DNA of 64,000 bases from Lysobacterales bacterium (GCA_016182785.1 JACPFU010000022.1:1-64000); one strand, 5' to 3'; numbered from the stretch's first letter, positions 1-10,141 are shown. The notes: generated by a model from the sequence alone, not told the origin. Numbers and translations: made by a program.

Positions 1-13
1 TACGGCGATCGCT

Positions 14-1441
14 TCACCCGAGCACTCGCGTAAGATGACCATTGCCTCCGCGCGCGTGCAACCCGATCGCGAGATCGACTCGCTCAGCGCCGCGGGGGAT
101 TTTCAGGAACGCCTCACACACAAAATTTCTGACAGCCCCACCCGCCGATATCTCAGCGGCATTGACCAATCCGGCGACTGTCACCGGCGTCGCGTGCAGG
201 GCGACCGAGACATCGCCAAGTTGTCCGTAGGCATTGTTGCCCCAGCACCCGACAGTGCCGTCTGTGAGCCGCGCACAAGCATGGTAGAAACCACTTGCGA
301 CCTCAGCGACATGGGCCATGCCGCTCACTGTCACCGGCATCGGGCGGTTCGTACCCACGGCATTGCCAAGCTCGCCGTCAACGTTGCTGCCCCAGCACCA
401 TACAGAGGCATCCGTGAGCCGCGCGCAGGTGTGACCGAATCCCGCCGCGATCTCTGCCGCGTTTGACAGCCCGGCGACGCCCACGGGCGTCGAACTCGGT
501 GTCATTGTGCCGTTGCCAAGTTGTCCCGCGACATTTTGGCCCCAGCACACCACCGTGGCATCGGTTAGGCGCGCGCAACTGTGATAGGAGCCAACCGCAA
601 CTTCCACAGCTGCGGTGAGCCCAATGACCGACACCGGCGCGGCGCTCATCCCAGTCGCGCCATTTCCGATCTGACCATGGCCACCCGAACCCCAGCACTT
701 CATCGTGGCATCCGTGAGCCGCGCGCACACGTGGTAGAAGCCCGCGCCGATTTCCGCGACGTTGGCCAGACCGATGACTGCCACCGGCAACGTGCTCTGT
801 GTCGTCGTGCCGTTTCCGAGTTGACCGTGCGAGTTCGCACCCCAGCAGCGCGCGCTGCCATCCGTCAGCCGCACGCAGCTGTGGTGATACCCCGCCGCCA
901 TCTCCGCGACGCTCGTCAAACCACCCACCGGCTCTGCGGTCGTGCTATCCGCAGTTGTGCCGTTGCCGAGTTGCCCATGATTGTTCATGCCCCAGCACTT
1001 CATCGTGGCATCCATGAGGCGCGCGCAGGTATGGTTGGAACCTCCCGCGATTTCCACGACGTTGGCCAGACCAGTGACCACCACCGGAGTCGAACTCTGC
1101 GTCGTTGTGCCGTTACCGAGTTGGCCTTCGCTGTTGCGCCCCCAGCAGCGTACCGTGGCATCGGTGAGCAGCGCGCAGGTGTGGTAGGACCCAGCCGTGA
1201 TTTCGGCTACGTTGGTCAAGCCGCTGACCGAAACCGGCGTTCTGCTCGAGATGACTGTGCCGTTTCCGAGTTGGCCATTCTCGTTCCGTCCCCAGCAATG
1301 CACGGTGCCACCATCGGTACGCGCACAGCTGTGAGAACTACCATTCGCCAACGTATCGAATTGCGCTCGCACCAGATTCGGCGCGACCAAAACGAGCGAA
1401 AAGACAATCAAGAGAAGGATGCGTTGCGGAAGTATCGGCAT
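14..1441 (-). CDS. Secreted RCC1-repeat protein
   Basis: The 475-residue product starts with a signal peptide (residues 1-26, hydrophobic core ILLLIVFSLVLVA, cleavage after VRA). Eight RCC1-type units of about 50 residues follow. Each has an H-x-C-A/V turn and a CWGxNxxGQLGNGT turn, so each unit holds two cysteines, which suggests disulfide-stabilised blades of a beta-propeller outside the cytoplasm. RCC1 propellers usually have seven blades; the eighth could begin another. A ninth unit starts (AEISAG) but then gives way to about 38 residues with no RCC1 character before the stop. The start is supported by GGAG eight bases upstream. A -10-like TAGGCT lies on the minus strand near 1487. Bacterial RCC1 proteins of this kind are mostly uncharacterised; binding or adhesion is only an inference. 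It is related to the larger protein at 3028-6591. Confidence 0.8.
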   Translation of the reverse strand: MPILPQRILLLIVFSLVLVAPNLVRAQFDTLANGSSHSCARTDGGTVHCWGRNENGQLGNGTVISSRTPVSVSGLTNVAEITAGSYHTCALLTDATVRCWGRNSEGQLGNGTTTQSSTPVVVTGLANVVEIAGGSNHTCARLMDATMKCWGMNNHGQLGNGTTADSTTAEPVGGLTSVAEMAAGYHHSCVRLTDGSARCWGANSHGQLGNGTTTQSTLPVAVIGLANVAEIGAGFYHVCARLTDATMKCWGSGGHGQIGNGATGMSAAPVSVIGLTAAVEVAVGSYHSCARLTDATVVCWGQNVAGQLGNGTMTPSSTPVGVAGLSNAAEIAAGFGHTCARLTDASVWCWGSNVDGELGNAVGTNRPMPVTVSGMAHVAEVASGFYHACARLTDGTVGCWGNNAYGQLGDVSVALHATPVTVAGLVNAAEISAGGAVRNFVCEAFLKIPRGAERVDLAIGLHARGGNGHLTRVLG

Positions 1442-1723
1442 TCAGTGACTCCACTTTCCGAATGTTCGGGCAAGCCGGGTTGCGTAGCCTACGTGCGGAT
1501 GCCAGCGGCGTCACCTTTCGGAACAGATTCAGGGTGCAAAAAGCGGGCGTGTCTGACTTGGATCAGGAGCCCAGAATCGAGGGGCTTCTGCTGCATCATC
1601 CCGGTCGTCGCCACGGATCCTGATGGCACGCGCGTGTTCGAGGCCGACATCACGATGTGGGTCACACCGCGCAAGCGGTGAGCGGCGACGTGCACTTGGG
1701 AGCGGGCTGAGATTGGAAATGCT

Positions 1724-2941
1724 TCACGCCTTTCGGTGGCTCTGGAGCAGACCCCGCATGGCGTCCGAGACCGCGAACTGGTCCGGGGTGTAGCCGCGTT
1801 CGGTTTCGGCGTTAGGGTTGGCGCCGGCGTCGAGCAGCAGCCGTGCGGCAGAGAGGCGGTCGTGGCGGGCGGCGAAGTTGAGCGGGGTGTTGCCGTCGCC
1901 GTCGCTGGCTTCGAGGTTGGCGCCTCGGGCGATCAGTGCGCGCACCAGGGCGTCGTCGGGGCAGTGGCGCATGGCGGCGTGCAGCATCGAGACTTCCGGG
2001 CAGGTGCCGTTGGCGTCGGCGCCCTCGGCGAGCAGCCACAGCGCCGCAGCGGCGTGACCGTTGCGGATGGCGCCGGCGAGTGCGGTGCTGCGATACCAGC
2101 CGCTGCCGAAGACGCGCAGCGGGCTGGCCCGGTCCGCCTCGACCAGGCGACGCATCGCGGCCACGTCGCCGAGGCTCGCGGCGCAGAGCAGGTCATGCGC
2201 GGCGCCCAGTTGCAGCAGCAGTTGCACCGTCGCCGCGTGTCCGTGGAAGGCCGCCACATCGACCACCGGTTCGCCCGGCGCGGTGCGCGCGGTGGCCACC
2301 GCTTGCGCACCGATCTGGTCCGCGAACAGGGACAGCACCGCATCGAGACCGCCGCGCGCGGCTGCGGTCACGGCGTTGTCGCCTTGCACGCCATGCTGCA
2401 GCGGATCGACACCGACCACGATCAGATCACGCAGCAGCCGCAAGCGCGCCGCTGCCTCGCGCGACGGCCAGTGTTCACCGCATCCGCGCACGAACAGCAG
2501 CACCACGTTGCTGCCCTCCTGATCGCGCGCCGCGACCGCGGCGCCGCGTGCGAGCATGGCATCGAGGCCGGCGACGCAGGCGTTGAACGTGGCCGTCATC
2601 AGCGGCGTCTGGCCGGCGTCGTTGCGCGCATCGATGTCGGCGCCGCGACGGATCACTTCATCGAGCAGTCCATGCACGGCCGGATAGGGCGCCATGCAAT
2701 GCAGCAGCGTCTGCCCGATCGGGCCGATATCGCGCACGTTGGCCCCGCTCGCGAGCAGCACTTGCAATGCATCGGCATGCTCGAAGCGCGCCGCCAGGTG
2801 CGCGGCCGGTTCGCCGTAGCTGTCGTAGCAATCGGGCGAGACGCCCTGCTGCAGGCACTCGCGCAACACCGCGACCTTGCCGCTGACCGCCGCCGACAGC
2901 AGCCGCTGCTCCGCCGGCGATGGCGCACGCGTCGGCCTCAT
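1724..2941 (-). CDS. Ankyrin-repeat protein
   Basis: The product has 405 residues and many ankyrin units, recognisable by GxTxLHxA-like turns and 'LLxxGAdxn' ends (for example LLASGANVRD, VIRRGADIDARN, LIARGANLEASD, LLLDAGANPNAE). No signal peptide or membrane segment is seen, so it is probably cytoplasmic and acts through protein-protein binding. The ATG at 2941 was chosen because AGGTGG lies just upstream and because the reading frame further upstream runs into the 3' end of the neighbouring RCC1 gene. The gap to that gene is 86 bases on the same strand, so co-transcription is possible. Nothing in the sequence names a partner. The ankyrin assignment is firm; the role is unknown. Confidence 0.82.
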   Translation of the reverse strand: MRPTRAPSPAEQRLLSAAVSGKVAVLRECLQQGVSPDCYDSYGEPAAHLAARFEHADALQVLLASGANVRDIGPIGQTLLHCMAPYPAVHGLLDEVIRRGADIDARNDAGQTPLMTATFNACVAGLDAMLARGAAVAARDQEGSNVVLLFVRGCGEHWPSREAAARLRLLRDLIVVGVDPLQHGVQGDNAVTAAARGGLDAVLSLFADQIGAQAVATARTAPGEPVVDVAAFHGHAATVQLLLQLGAAHDLLCAASLGDVAAMRRLVEADRASPLRVFGSGWYRSTALAGAIRNGHAAAALWLLAEGADANGTCPEVSMLHAAMRHCPDDALVRALIARGANLEASDGDGNTPLNFAARHDRLSAARLLLDAGANPNAETERGYTPDQFAVSDAMRGLLQSHRKA

Positions 2942-3027
2942 CGATGCCACCTCACGACGCTGCCGGCCATGCCCGCCTCCCCGCGCGATGGCACAAGCGT
3001 AGCGCGACCCGCAGCGACGCGGACCAC

Positions 3028-6000
3028 CTACTCCCGCATCGCCTCCATCGCCCCCGGCACCGTCAGCGGCGGCGCGGCGGTCTCGAAGCCATCGAGGAAC
3101 AGGCCGATGCCGACGATCGGGTCCTGATCGGTGGCGGTGTCGTTGGCGGTGTCGAGTGCGGTGATGCCGATCGGCAAGGCTACGCTGGCGCTGTTGGTGA
3201 CGAACGCGCCGATGCTGCCATCGACTTCGGCGGTCACATCGAAGCGCAGGTACTGGCCGACGCCGAGGTTGATCGGCGTGTTCAAGTCGCCGCTGCCGCT
3301 CGCGGGCACCGGGCAGGTGGCGGTGGAACTGGCCGGCACGCATTGCCAGGACCCGTTGATCAGCGTGGCGGGCAGCGTGTCGGTGAGCGTTGCGCCGGCC
3401 ACCGCATTCGGTCCGGCATTGGCGACGACGATGGCGTAGGTCACGGTCTCGCCATCGAGCAATCCGACGCGGTGGTTGTCCTTGGCGACTTGCAGGTCGG
3501 CACCGGGCGTGACCGCGATCGTGAACTGCTGACTGCTGGAGGTGTCGATGCCAGCGTTCGCGCTGCCGCCGTTGTCGCGCACGCGCGCAGTGATGATCGC
3601 GCTGCCGCCGATGCCGCTCAGCGTGTAGTTCAACGTGCCGTTGTTCGCGATGTCGACGCTGCCGCCGGCGAGCACGCCGTCGGGGTCGGTGACGCTGTCG
3701 ATCAGAAAATCATCGACTGCCTGCGCGGTGTCCTCGTCCGCCGGACCGAAGTCCACGCTCGCGAATGCGGGCACGCTCTGCACGCCGCTGGTTGCGGCCG
3801 AATGCGTCGCGAGCGTGCCGAGTGTCAGCGCCGGTGCGTCGTTCACCGCGGTCACATTCACCTGGAACGTCTGCTGCGAACTCGCGCCGATCGGATCGGT
3901 GATCGCGAGCGTCACGGTGACGACACCGTTCTGCTGCGCCAGCGGCGCGAACGAGACGACACGCTCGCCGGCGCTCGAACCCGCGGCGACCGAGGGATGC
4001 GGCAGCACGCCGGTGTTGCCGGAAGTCGCGGTCACGCTCAATGCAGACGCGGCGGATTCCAGGTCGGAGACGTTGATGGTCACGCTCGCGACACCGGAAT
4101 CCTCCAAGACCGACTGCGCCGCGATCGAGGCGATCACCGGCGCGTCGTTGGCGAAGCTCGCAGTGACGCTGATCGGACCGGTGACGTTCGCATCGGTGCG
4201 CGGGTTGGCGGTCGAGGCATCGCTCCATTGCACGAAGTGGTAGCCGGCGTCGGGCACTGCATTCACGGCGGCAGCATCGCTGCCGTGCACCACCGTCTGC
4301 GCAGCGGAGCCGCTGATCGAACCGTTGGGGCCGGCGGCGTAGGCCAGCGCGTAGGTGGTGAGGAAGGGAGAGCCGAGGACTCGCTGCGGCAGCGCGTAGC
4401 GGCTGTCGCGCCCTCCCGCGCCGAGTTGGTTGTCGTAGTTGTCGCCCCAGCACTTGACCGAACCGCCTGCCAGCAGCGCGCAGGTATGGTTCATGCCTGC
4501 GGTCAATGCCACGGCGCCGCCGAGGCCAACGACCGCGACCGCAGTGCTGCTGGTCGTGGTCGTGCCGTCGCCGAGCTGGCCGCTGGCATTGTTGCCCCAG
4601 CACCGAACCGCACCGCCCGCCACCACGGCGCAAGTGTGGTAGCCCCCTGCAGCCAGCGCGGTGGCTCCGCTGATGCCGGTGACCGGAACCGGGACGCTGC
4701 TGTTCGTGGTCGTGCCGTTGCCGAGTTGGCCGAAGTACCCATTGCCGCCCCAGCAGCGAACCGCGCCACCGGCCACCAGAGCGCAGGTATGTTGCTGTCC
4801 CGCCGCCAGCGCAGTTGCGCCGCTGATCCCGCTGACCGATACCGCCGTGGTGCTGGTCGTGGTCGAACCGTCACCGAGCTGCCCGTATCCATTGTAGCCC
4901 CAGCAGCGAACCGCACCGCCGGTCACGACGACGCAACTATGGTAGGAGCCCGAAGCCACTGCCGTCGCGTCACCGATGCCGTTGACCGCGACCGCAGTGC
5001 TGCTGTTCACCGCGGTGCCATTGCCGAGCTGACCGCTGCCGTTGTAACCCCAACATTGGAGCGTGCCGCCAGCCATCCGCGCACAGACATGCTCTTCGCC
5101 TGCCGCCAGTTCGTTGGCGTCGCTGACACCAGTGACCGGCACTGGAACATCGCTGCTCGTGGTCGTGCCGTTGCCGAGTTGGCCGCTGCTGTTGAAGCCC
5201 CAGCACCGAACTGCACCGAGGCCCACCACGGAGCACGAGAAGTAGCCCCCGGCTGCCGACGCCGTCGCGCCGCCGATCCCGCTGGCAGTGACGGGTGTGC
5301 TGCTGTGCGCGATCGTGCCGTTGCCGAGCTGGCCTAAGCCGTTGGGCCCCCAGCACTGGACGGCACCGCCGGCCAGTGTCGCGCAGGTGTGGTAGATCCC
5401 CGCGGCCAGTGTGGTTGCGCTGTTGATGTCGTCGACATCCCACGGGACGGGGCTGGCGTTGATCCTGCCGGTTCCGAGATGGCCCAGGTTGTTTCGACCC
5501 CAGCAACGGACCGCACCGTCTCCGACCATCGCGCAGGTGTGATAGCCACCGGCCGCCAGTGCGACGACGCCGGCGATACCGAGGACATCGACCGCGGTGT
5601 TGGTGCCGACGACCGTGCCATTTCCGACCTGACCCCAATCGTTGTAGCCCCAGCACTTGATCGCATTGCCAGACACGACCACGCAGGTATGGTGGAACCC
5701 GGACGTCAGTGCCACGGCGCCGCTGATGCCCGAGACATCGACTGCGGTGGTGCTGTTCGTGAACAGACCGTTGCCGAGTTGTCCCTCGGCATTGCGACCC
5801 CAGCACTTGATCGCGCCACCGGCGACCGTCGCGCAGACGTGGAAGAAGCCGGCCGCTACCGAGTTGGCACCGCTGAGGCCACTGACCGTGACCGCGGTGC
5901 TGCTGTTCGCGGTCGTGCCGTTGCCGAGCTGGCCTTCGTTGTTGTAGCCCCAGCACCGCACGGTGCCGCTCCCCGCCGCGCAGCTGTGGTAACCGCCGGC

Positions 6001-6591
6001 CGCAAGCGCCGTGGCGCCGCTGATGCCGGTGACACCGACTGGCGTCGTCGCCTGTGTCGTCGTGCCATCGCCGAGTTGGCCGAAGTCGTTGCGCCCCCAA
6101 CACTGGACCGCGCCACCGGCCACCAGGGCGCAGGTGTGGAAGGCGCCAGCTGCCACTGCCGTTGCCCCGCTGATCCCGGATACCGCAACCGGGGTGGTGC
6201 TGCTCGTGGTCGTGCCGTTGCCGAGCTGGCCTTCGCCGTTGTAGCCCCAGCAGCGCACCGCGCCGCCGGCAACGATCGCGCAGGTGTGGGAGTAGCCGGC
6301 AGTCAGCGCCGTCGCTCCGGCGAGTCCGCTGACCGCGACGGCGCTGCTTCTGGGAGTGAACGTGCCATCGCCGAGTTGCCCGGAGCCGTTGGCGCCCCAG
6401 CATCGCACGGCACCCCCGCTGGCCAGGACGCAGGAATGCTGTTCACCCGTCGCGATCACACCGGAGCCCAGGGACTCGGGTTGCAGGGGCGCCCCCCTGC
6501 CACCGGCATCCGCCGAGGCTGCACCTGCAAGGAGCAGGACCAGCCAGCCGCAGACCAGCGTCGCCGCGCGCATGCCGCTTCGTGTTCGCAT
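3028..6591 (-). CDS. Large secreted RCC1 double-propeller protein with Ig-like and DUF11-like C-terminus
   Basis: The product has 1187 residues. In order: a signal peptide (about 1-27); fourteen RCC1 units (about 40-735), each with a CWGxN..GQLG turn, i.e. enough for two seven-bladed propellers; an InlB/List-type B-repeat (about 750-815, AAGPNGS and GYHFVQWSD); two Ig/cadherin-like stretches (about 815-1025, each opening NDAP); a DUF11-like domain (about 1030-1150, VTYAIVVANAGPN); and a short tail with LFLDGFE. The ATG at 6591 has AGGGAGAA upstream and begins the signal peptide; more upstream starts would prepend non-homologous sequence. The domain order fits a surface-exposed or secreted protein. 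The C-terminal half closely matches that of the protein at 46731-50888. A LuxR-type regulator gene is divergent, 159 bases away. The function is unknown; surface adhesion is only inferred. Confidence 0.85.
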   Translation of the reverse strand: MRTRSGMRAATLVCGWLVLLLAGAASADAGGRGAPLQPESLGSGVIATGEQHSCVLASGGAVRCWGANGSGQLGDGTFTPRSSAVAVSGLAGATALTAGYSHTCAIVAGGAVRCWGYNGEGQLGNGTTTSSTTPVAVSGISGATAVAAGAFHTCALVAGGAVQCWGRNDFGQLGDGTTTQATTPVGVTGISGATALAAGGYHSCAAGSGTVRCWGYNNEGQLGNGTTANSSTAVTVSGLSGANSVAAGFFHVCATVAGGAIKCWGRNAEGQLGNGLFTNSTTAVDVSGISGAVALTSGFHHTCVVVSGNAIKCWGYNDWGQVGNGTVVGTNTAVDVLGIAGVVALAAGGYHTCAMVGDGAVRCWGRNNLGHLGTGRINASPVPWDVDDINSATTLAAGIYHTCATLAGGAVQCWGPNGLGQLGNGTIAHSSTPVTASGIGGATASAAGGYFSCSVVGLGAVRCWGFNSSGQLGNGTTTSSDVPVPVTGVSDANELAAGEEHVCARMAGGTLQCWGYNGSGQLGNGTAVNSSTAVAVNGIGDATAVASGSYHSCVVVTGGAVRCWGYNGYGQLGDGSTTTSTTAVSVSGISGATALAAGQQHTCALVAGGAVRCWGGNGYFGQLGNGTTTNSSVPVPVTGISGATALAAGGYHTCAVVAGGAVRCWGNNASGQLGDGTTTTSSTAVAVVGLGGAVALTAGMNHTCALLAGGSVKCWGDNYDNQLGAGGRDSRYALPQRVLGSPFLTTYALAYAAGPNGSISGSAAQTVVHGSDAAAVNAVPDAGYHFVQWSDASTANPRTDANVTGPISVTASFANDAPVIASIAAQSVLEDSGVASVTINVSDLESAASALSVTATSGNTGVLPHPSVAAGSSAGERVVSFAPLAQQNGVVTVTLAITDPIGASSQQTFQVNVTAVNDAPALTLGTLATHSAATSGVQSVPAFASVDFGPADEDTAQAVDDFLIDSVTDPDGVLAGGSVDIANNGTLNYTLSGIGGSAIITARVRDNGGSANAGIDTSSSQQFTIAVTPGADLQVAKDNHRVGLLDGETVTYAIVVANAGPNAVAGATLTDTLPATLINGSWQCVPASSTATCPVPASGSGDLNTPINLGVGQYLRFDVTAEVDGSIGAFVTNSASVALPIGITALDTANDTATDQDPIVGIGLFLDGFETAAPPLTVPGAMEAMRE

Positions 6592-6750
6592 GACTTCTCC
6601 CTGATTGCCCCCGAGGAAACGCGCAGGCGCGGCGTGGCGCCCACGGCTGTGCGGAGCATGCCGGGTGCGCGCGGGCCTGTCTTCACCCACCTGGGTGAAC
6701 GCGGTAGCTTTCCGGCAGGCGGCGATGGCTTCCGGGGAACGGGGACGGGC

Positions 6751-7881
6751 ATGCGCAAGAGCGGCAGCGGGCTGGATGTGCCGAACCTGGTCTCGGGCTG
6801 GTTGCCGCTGCTGTATCGCGCGGTGGTCGATGACCTGGCACTGCGCGAGTTGCTGCAGCGCGTCGGCGCCAGCATCGGTGCCGAGTGGGCGGTGGTGCTC
6901 GCGCATCCGCACGACGGCTCCGCACCGCACCTGTTCACTGCCCACGGCCTGCCCGAGGTCGCGCTGCGCGACTACACCGACTACTTCCACCGCCTGGAGC
7001 CCTGGCAGGGCTATGCGGCGCGCGCAGGCATCGGCGTCGGCACGCCGGCGCTGTTCGAGGACATGGTCAGTGTCGGCGAGTTCCGCCGCACCGAGTACTA
7101 CCAGGACTTCTGGCGACCGCACGCCGACCTGATGCACACCACCGGCAGTCTGTTCGCGATCGACGCGGAACGCTACGGCCATGTCGCGTTCCCGCGGGCG
7201 CGCCGGTTCGGGGCGTACCCGACCGCGGTCAAGGACCTGCTCGCGGCGCTGAATCCGCACCTGGGTGCGGCACTGCGCGCGCGTTTCGAGCTGGACCGCC
7301 AGCGACTGCGCGACCGCTTGCTGGCGCGCGCGTTCGACGCCGTGCCCGAGCCGATGTTCCTGATCGACAGCAACGGCTGCGTCGAGATCGCCAACCCCGC
7401 GGCGGAGGCGTGGCTGCTCGGCCATCGCCACCTGCGACTGGTCGGCAAGCGTCTGGCCTGCCGCGAACCCCAGGCACAGCGCGCGCTGTCGGCGTTGCAA
7501 CAGCCGCCTGCGCTTGGCCATGGGCTCGCGGCGCGCACCGCCGCGTTCGCGGTCGGCGGCGAACTGTGCCAATGGGTGCTGACACCGCTGGTCTACGACA
7601 GCAGCCCCGCCGCCACCCGTGCCTGCCACGGCCACGTGCTGCAGGTGAGCTTCCCGCAACGACGGCACGAGCAACTGGTCGAGCGCTGGGCCGAAGCCAA
7701 GAGCCTGTCGTTGCGCGAGCAGCAGGTGTGCCTGGACCTATTGCGCGGGCAACGCCCGCGCGAGATCGCCACGGACCACGGCCTCGCCATCGAGACCATC
7801 CGCTCGCAGATCAAGAGCCTGTTCCTGAAGCTCGGCGTCCACAGCCAGGCCGAGTTGCAGCTGCTGGTGCGGCGCGGTTGA
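6751..7881 (+). CDS. LuxR-family transcriptional regulator
   Basis: The product has 376 residues. The C-terminal 65 residues carry a LuxR-type helix-turn-helix (LSLREQQVCLDLLRGQ, then AIETIRSQIKSLFLKLGV), the DNA-binding domain of this family. The N-terminal 300 residues resemble the PAS/GAF-like sensor part seen in solitary LuxR regulators; a PAS-like core (PMFLIDSNGCVEIANPAAEAW) sits near residue 205. There is no phospho-acceptor receiver domain and no clear autoinducer-binding domain. The ATG at 6751 is preceded by GGGGACGGG, a weak ribosome site; an in-frame ATG at 6658 is an alternative. The gene is divergent from the large RCC1 protein gene and may control it, which is inference from position only. 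Confidence 0.8.
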   Translation: MRKSGSGLDVPNLVSGWLPLLYRAVVDDLALRELLQRVGASIGAEWAVVLAHPHDGSAPHLFTAHGLPEVALRDYTDYFHRLEPWQGYAARAGIGVGTPALFEDMVSVGEFRRTEYYQDFWRPHADLMHTTGSLFAIDAERYGHVAFPRARRFGAYPTAVKDLLAALNPHLGAALRARFELDRQRLRDRLLARAFDAVPEPMFLIDSNGCVEIANPAAEAWLLGHRHLRLVGKRLACREPQAQRALSALQQPPALGHGLAARTAAFAVGGELCQWVLTPLVYDSSPAATRACHGHVLQVSFPQRRHEQLVERWAEAKSLSLREQQVCLDLLRGQRPREIATDHGLAIETIRSQIKSLFLKLGVHSQAELQLLVRRG

Positions 7882-7939
7882 GCGAAACGGCCTGGCTGAG
7901 CGCCTCTTGCGCTAGCCTGCAGAACAGTTCGGAGGTGAC

Positions 7940-10141
7940 ATGGGCGCGACATCCACCTGGCGGCTCGCGGTGCAGGGCATGAGCTGCGCTTCCTGCGTGG
8001 GCCGCGTCGAGCGCGCGCTGTTGCGGGTGCCGGGGGTGGTGGCGGCGAGCGTGAACCTGGCGACCGAGACGGCGCAGGTGCAAGCCGATGCCGCGGTGAC
8101 GGTCGAGGCGCTGCTGGCGGCGGTGGTCGAGGCCGGTTATGCCGCGACCGTACCCGCCGCGAGCGAGCCCGCGGACGCGGACCGCTTCGATACCCGCGAC
8201 GCCAACGAACTGCGCCACCTGTGGTTCGCGGTGTTGCTGTCGGCACCGCTGGCCCTGCCGATGCTCGGGCTGCTGTGGGGTCAGCACTGGGTGTTGCCGG
8301 CGTGGCTGCAGTGGCTGCTGGCAACGCCGGTGCAGTTCTGGCTGGGCGCGCGTTTCTATCGCGCCGGGTGGGCGGCGCTGCGCAGCGGTTCCGGCAACAT
8401 GGACCTGCTGGTCGCGCTCGGCACCACGGCCGCCTATGGGCTCAGTGTGTGGCAGTGGTCGGCCGGGCACGCGCACGGCGACGCGCCGCACCTGTACTTC
8501 GAGGCATCGGCGGTGGTGATCACGCTGATCCTGCTCGGCAAGTGGCTGGAAGCGCGTGCGAAACGCCAGACCACCGCAGCGATCCGCGCGCTGCAGGCGC
8601 TGCGGCCGCTCACCGCGCGGGTGCTGCGCGATGGCTTCGAGCAGGATCTGCCGATCGCGGCGCTGCGGCTCGGTGACCGCGTCGTGGTCCTGCCCGGGGA
8701 ACGCATCGCGGTCGATGGCCTGGTGCTCGAGGGCGAGAGCCAGGTCGATGAGTCGCTGCTTACCGGCGAGTCGATGCCGGTGCCGAAGCAGGTCGGCGAA
8801 CGCGTCACCGGCGGCGCGATGAATGGCGAGGGTCGGCTGCTGGTCGAGACCCGCGCGCTTGGCGCCGAGACTGCATTGGCGCGCATCATCCGGCTGGTCG
8901 AGGACGCGCAGGCGAAGAAGGCGCCGATCCAGCAACTGGTCGATCGCGTCAGTGCGGTGTTCGTGCCGGTGGTGGTGGTGATCGCCATCGCCACCCTGCT
9001 GTTCTGGGGACTCGCGCACGGCGACTGGCCGACCGCGGTACTGAATGCGGTCGCGGTACTGGTGATCGCCTGCCCGTGCGCGCTCGGGTTGGCGACGCCG
9101 ACCGCGATCATGGCCGGGACCGGCGTCGCCGCGCGTGCCGGGATTCTGATCCGCGACGTCGAGGCGCTGGAGCGCGCCTGCGCGCTCGGCGTGGTGGCAT
9201 TCGACAAGACCGGCACGCTGACCGAAGGCCAGCCGCGCCTGCTCGCGCTGCACGCGGTTTCCGGCGACGCGGCGGCGGCACTCGCGCTGGCTGCGGCGCT
9301 GCAGTCGGGCAGCGAACATCCGCTGGCGCGCGCGGTGCTGGTCGCGGCGCGCGAGCGCGGCGTCGCCATCAGCGCTGCGTCCGCAGTTCGCGCCGTCGCC
9401 GGCCAGGGCGTGCGCGGGCATGTGGGCGATCGCGAATGGCTGCTCGGCAACACGCGTCTGCTGCAGGCGGCAGGACTCGACCCGGGACCGCTGCAGGCAC
9501 CGGCCGAAGCCGAGGCGGCGCAAGGTCGCAGCCTGGCCTGGCTCGGCTCGCCCGCAGCCGGCGTGGTCGCGCTGTTCGCATTCGGCGACCGCATCCGCCC
9601 GCAGTCGCGCGCGGCGATCGCCCTGCTCGCGGCGCGCGGCCTGCGCACGGTGCTGATTTCGGGCGACCACCGCGGCGCGGCATTGGCACTGGCGCGCGAG
9701 GCCGGAATCGCCGAGGCCGACGTGCACGCCGAGGTCGCACCGGGCGACAAGGCGGCACTGCTCGAAGGCTTGCGCCAGCACGGGCGCGTGGCGATGGTCG
9801 GCGACGGCATCAACGACGCGCCGGCGCTGGCCGCCGCCGACGTCGGCATCGCCATGGGCAGCGGCACCGACGTCGCCATGCAGACCGCGGCGATCACGCT
9901 GATGCGCCCCGATCCGCGCCTGGTCGTCGATGCCATCGCGATCTCGCGCCGCACCACGCGCAAGATCCGCCAGAACCTGTTCTGGGCGTTCGTCTACAAC
10001 ATCGTCGGCATCCCGCTCGCCGCCGCCGGCCTGCTCGACCCGGTCATCGCCGGCGCCGCGATGGCGTTCTCCAGCGTCAGCGTCGTCGCCAACACCCTGC
10101 TGCTGCGCCGCTGGCGCTCGACCACACTGACGCAACCGTAG
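7940..10141 (+). CDS. copA: Copper-exporting P-type ATPase
   Basis: The 733-residue P1B-type ATPase pumps Cu(I) out of the cytoplasm across the inner membrane. It has one N-terminal heavy-metal domain with GMSCASC (Cys16, Cys19), eight predicted membrane helices, the actuator TGES motif, the transmembrane CPC metal site (about residues 378-380), the phosphorylated Asp422 in DKTGTLT, the HPLA nucleotide motif and the [10 protein letters not shown] hinge near residue 621. The CPC motif and single CxxC domain fit copper (or silver) rather than zinc/cadmium. The length is normal for CopA with one metal domain. The start has GGAGGTGA upstream, and a TAGCCT -10-like box lies near 7912. No CueR-type regulator or copper chaperone gene lies next to it. 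Confidence 0.93.
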   Translation: MGATSTWRLAVQGMSCASCVGRVERALLRVPGVVAASVNLATETAQVQADAAVTVEALLAAVVEAGYAATVPAASEPADADRFDTRDANELRHLWFAVLLSAPLALPMLGLLWGQHWVLPAWLQWLLATPVQFWLGARFYRAGWAALRSGSGNMDLLVALGTTAAYGLSVWQWSAGHAHGDAPHLYFEASAVVITLILLGKWLEARAKRQTTAAIRALQALRPLTARVLRDGFEQDLPIAALRLGDRVVVLPGERIAVDGLVLEGESQVDESLLTGESMPVPKQVGERVTGGAMNGEGRLLVETRALGAETALARIIRLVEDAQAKKAPIQQLVDRVSAVFVPVVVVIAIATLLFWGLAHGDWPTAVLNAVAVLVIACPCALGLATPTAIMAGTGVAARAGILIRDVEALERACALGVVAFDKTGTLTEGQPRLLALHAVSGDAAAALALAAALQSGSEHPLARAVLVAARERGVAISAASAVRAVAGQGVRGHVGDREWLLGNTRLLQAAGLDPGPLQAPAEAEAAQGRSLAWLGSPAAGVVALFAFGDRIRPQSRAAIALLAARGLRTVLISGDHRGAALALAREAGIAEADVHAEVAPGDKAALLEGLRQHGRVAMVGDGINDAPALAAADVGIAMGSGTDVAMQTAAITLMRPDPRLVVDAIAISRRTTRKIRQNLFWAFVYNIVGIPLAAAGLLDPVIAGAAMAFSSVSVVANTLLLRRWRSTTLTQP

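Noticed and set aside
1-42. Start of another minus-strand gene (ATG at 42, frame MVILRECSGEAIAV).
   Set aside because: Only 14 codons are visible before the edge and it overlaps the end of the RCC1 gene; not enough to support a gene.
4430-6450. Regularly spaced, CRISPR-like tandem pattern of about 150-base units.
   Set aside because: The units are coding RCC1 repeats in frame; they diverge, have no unique spacers and there are no cas genes.
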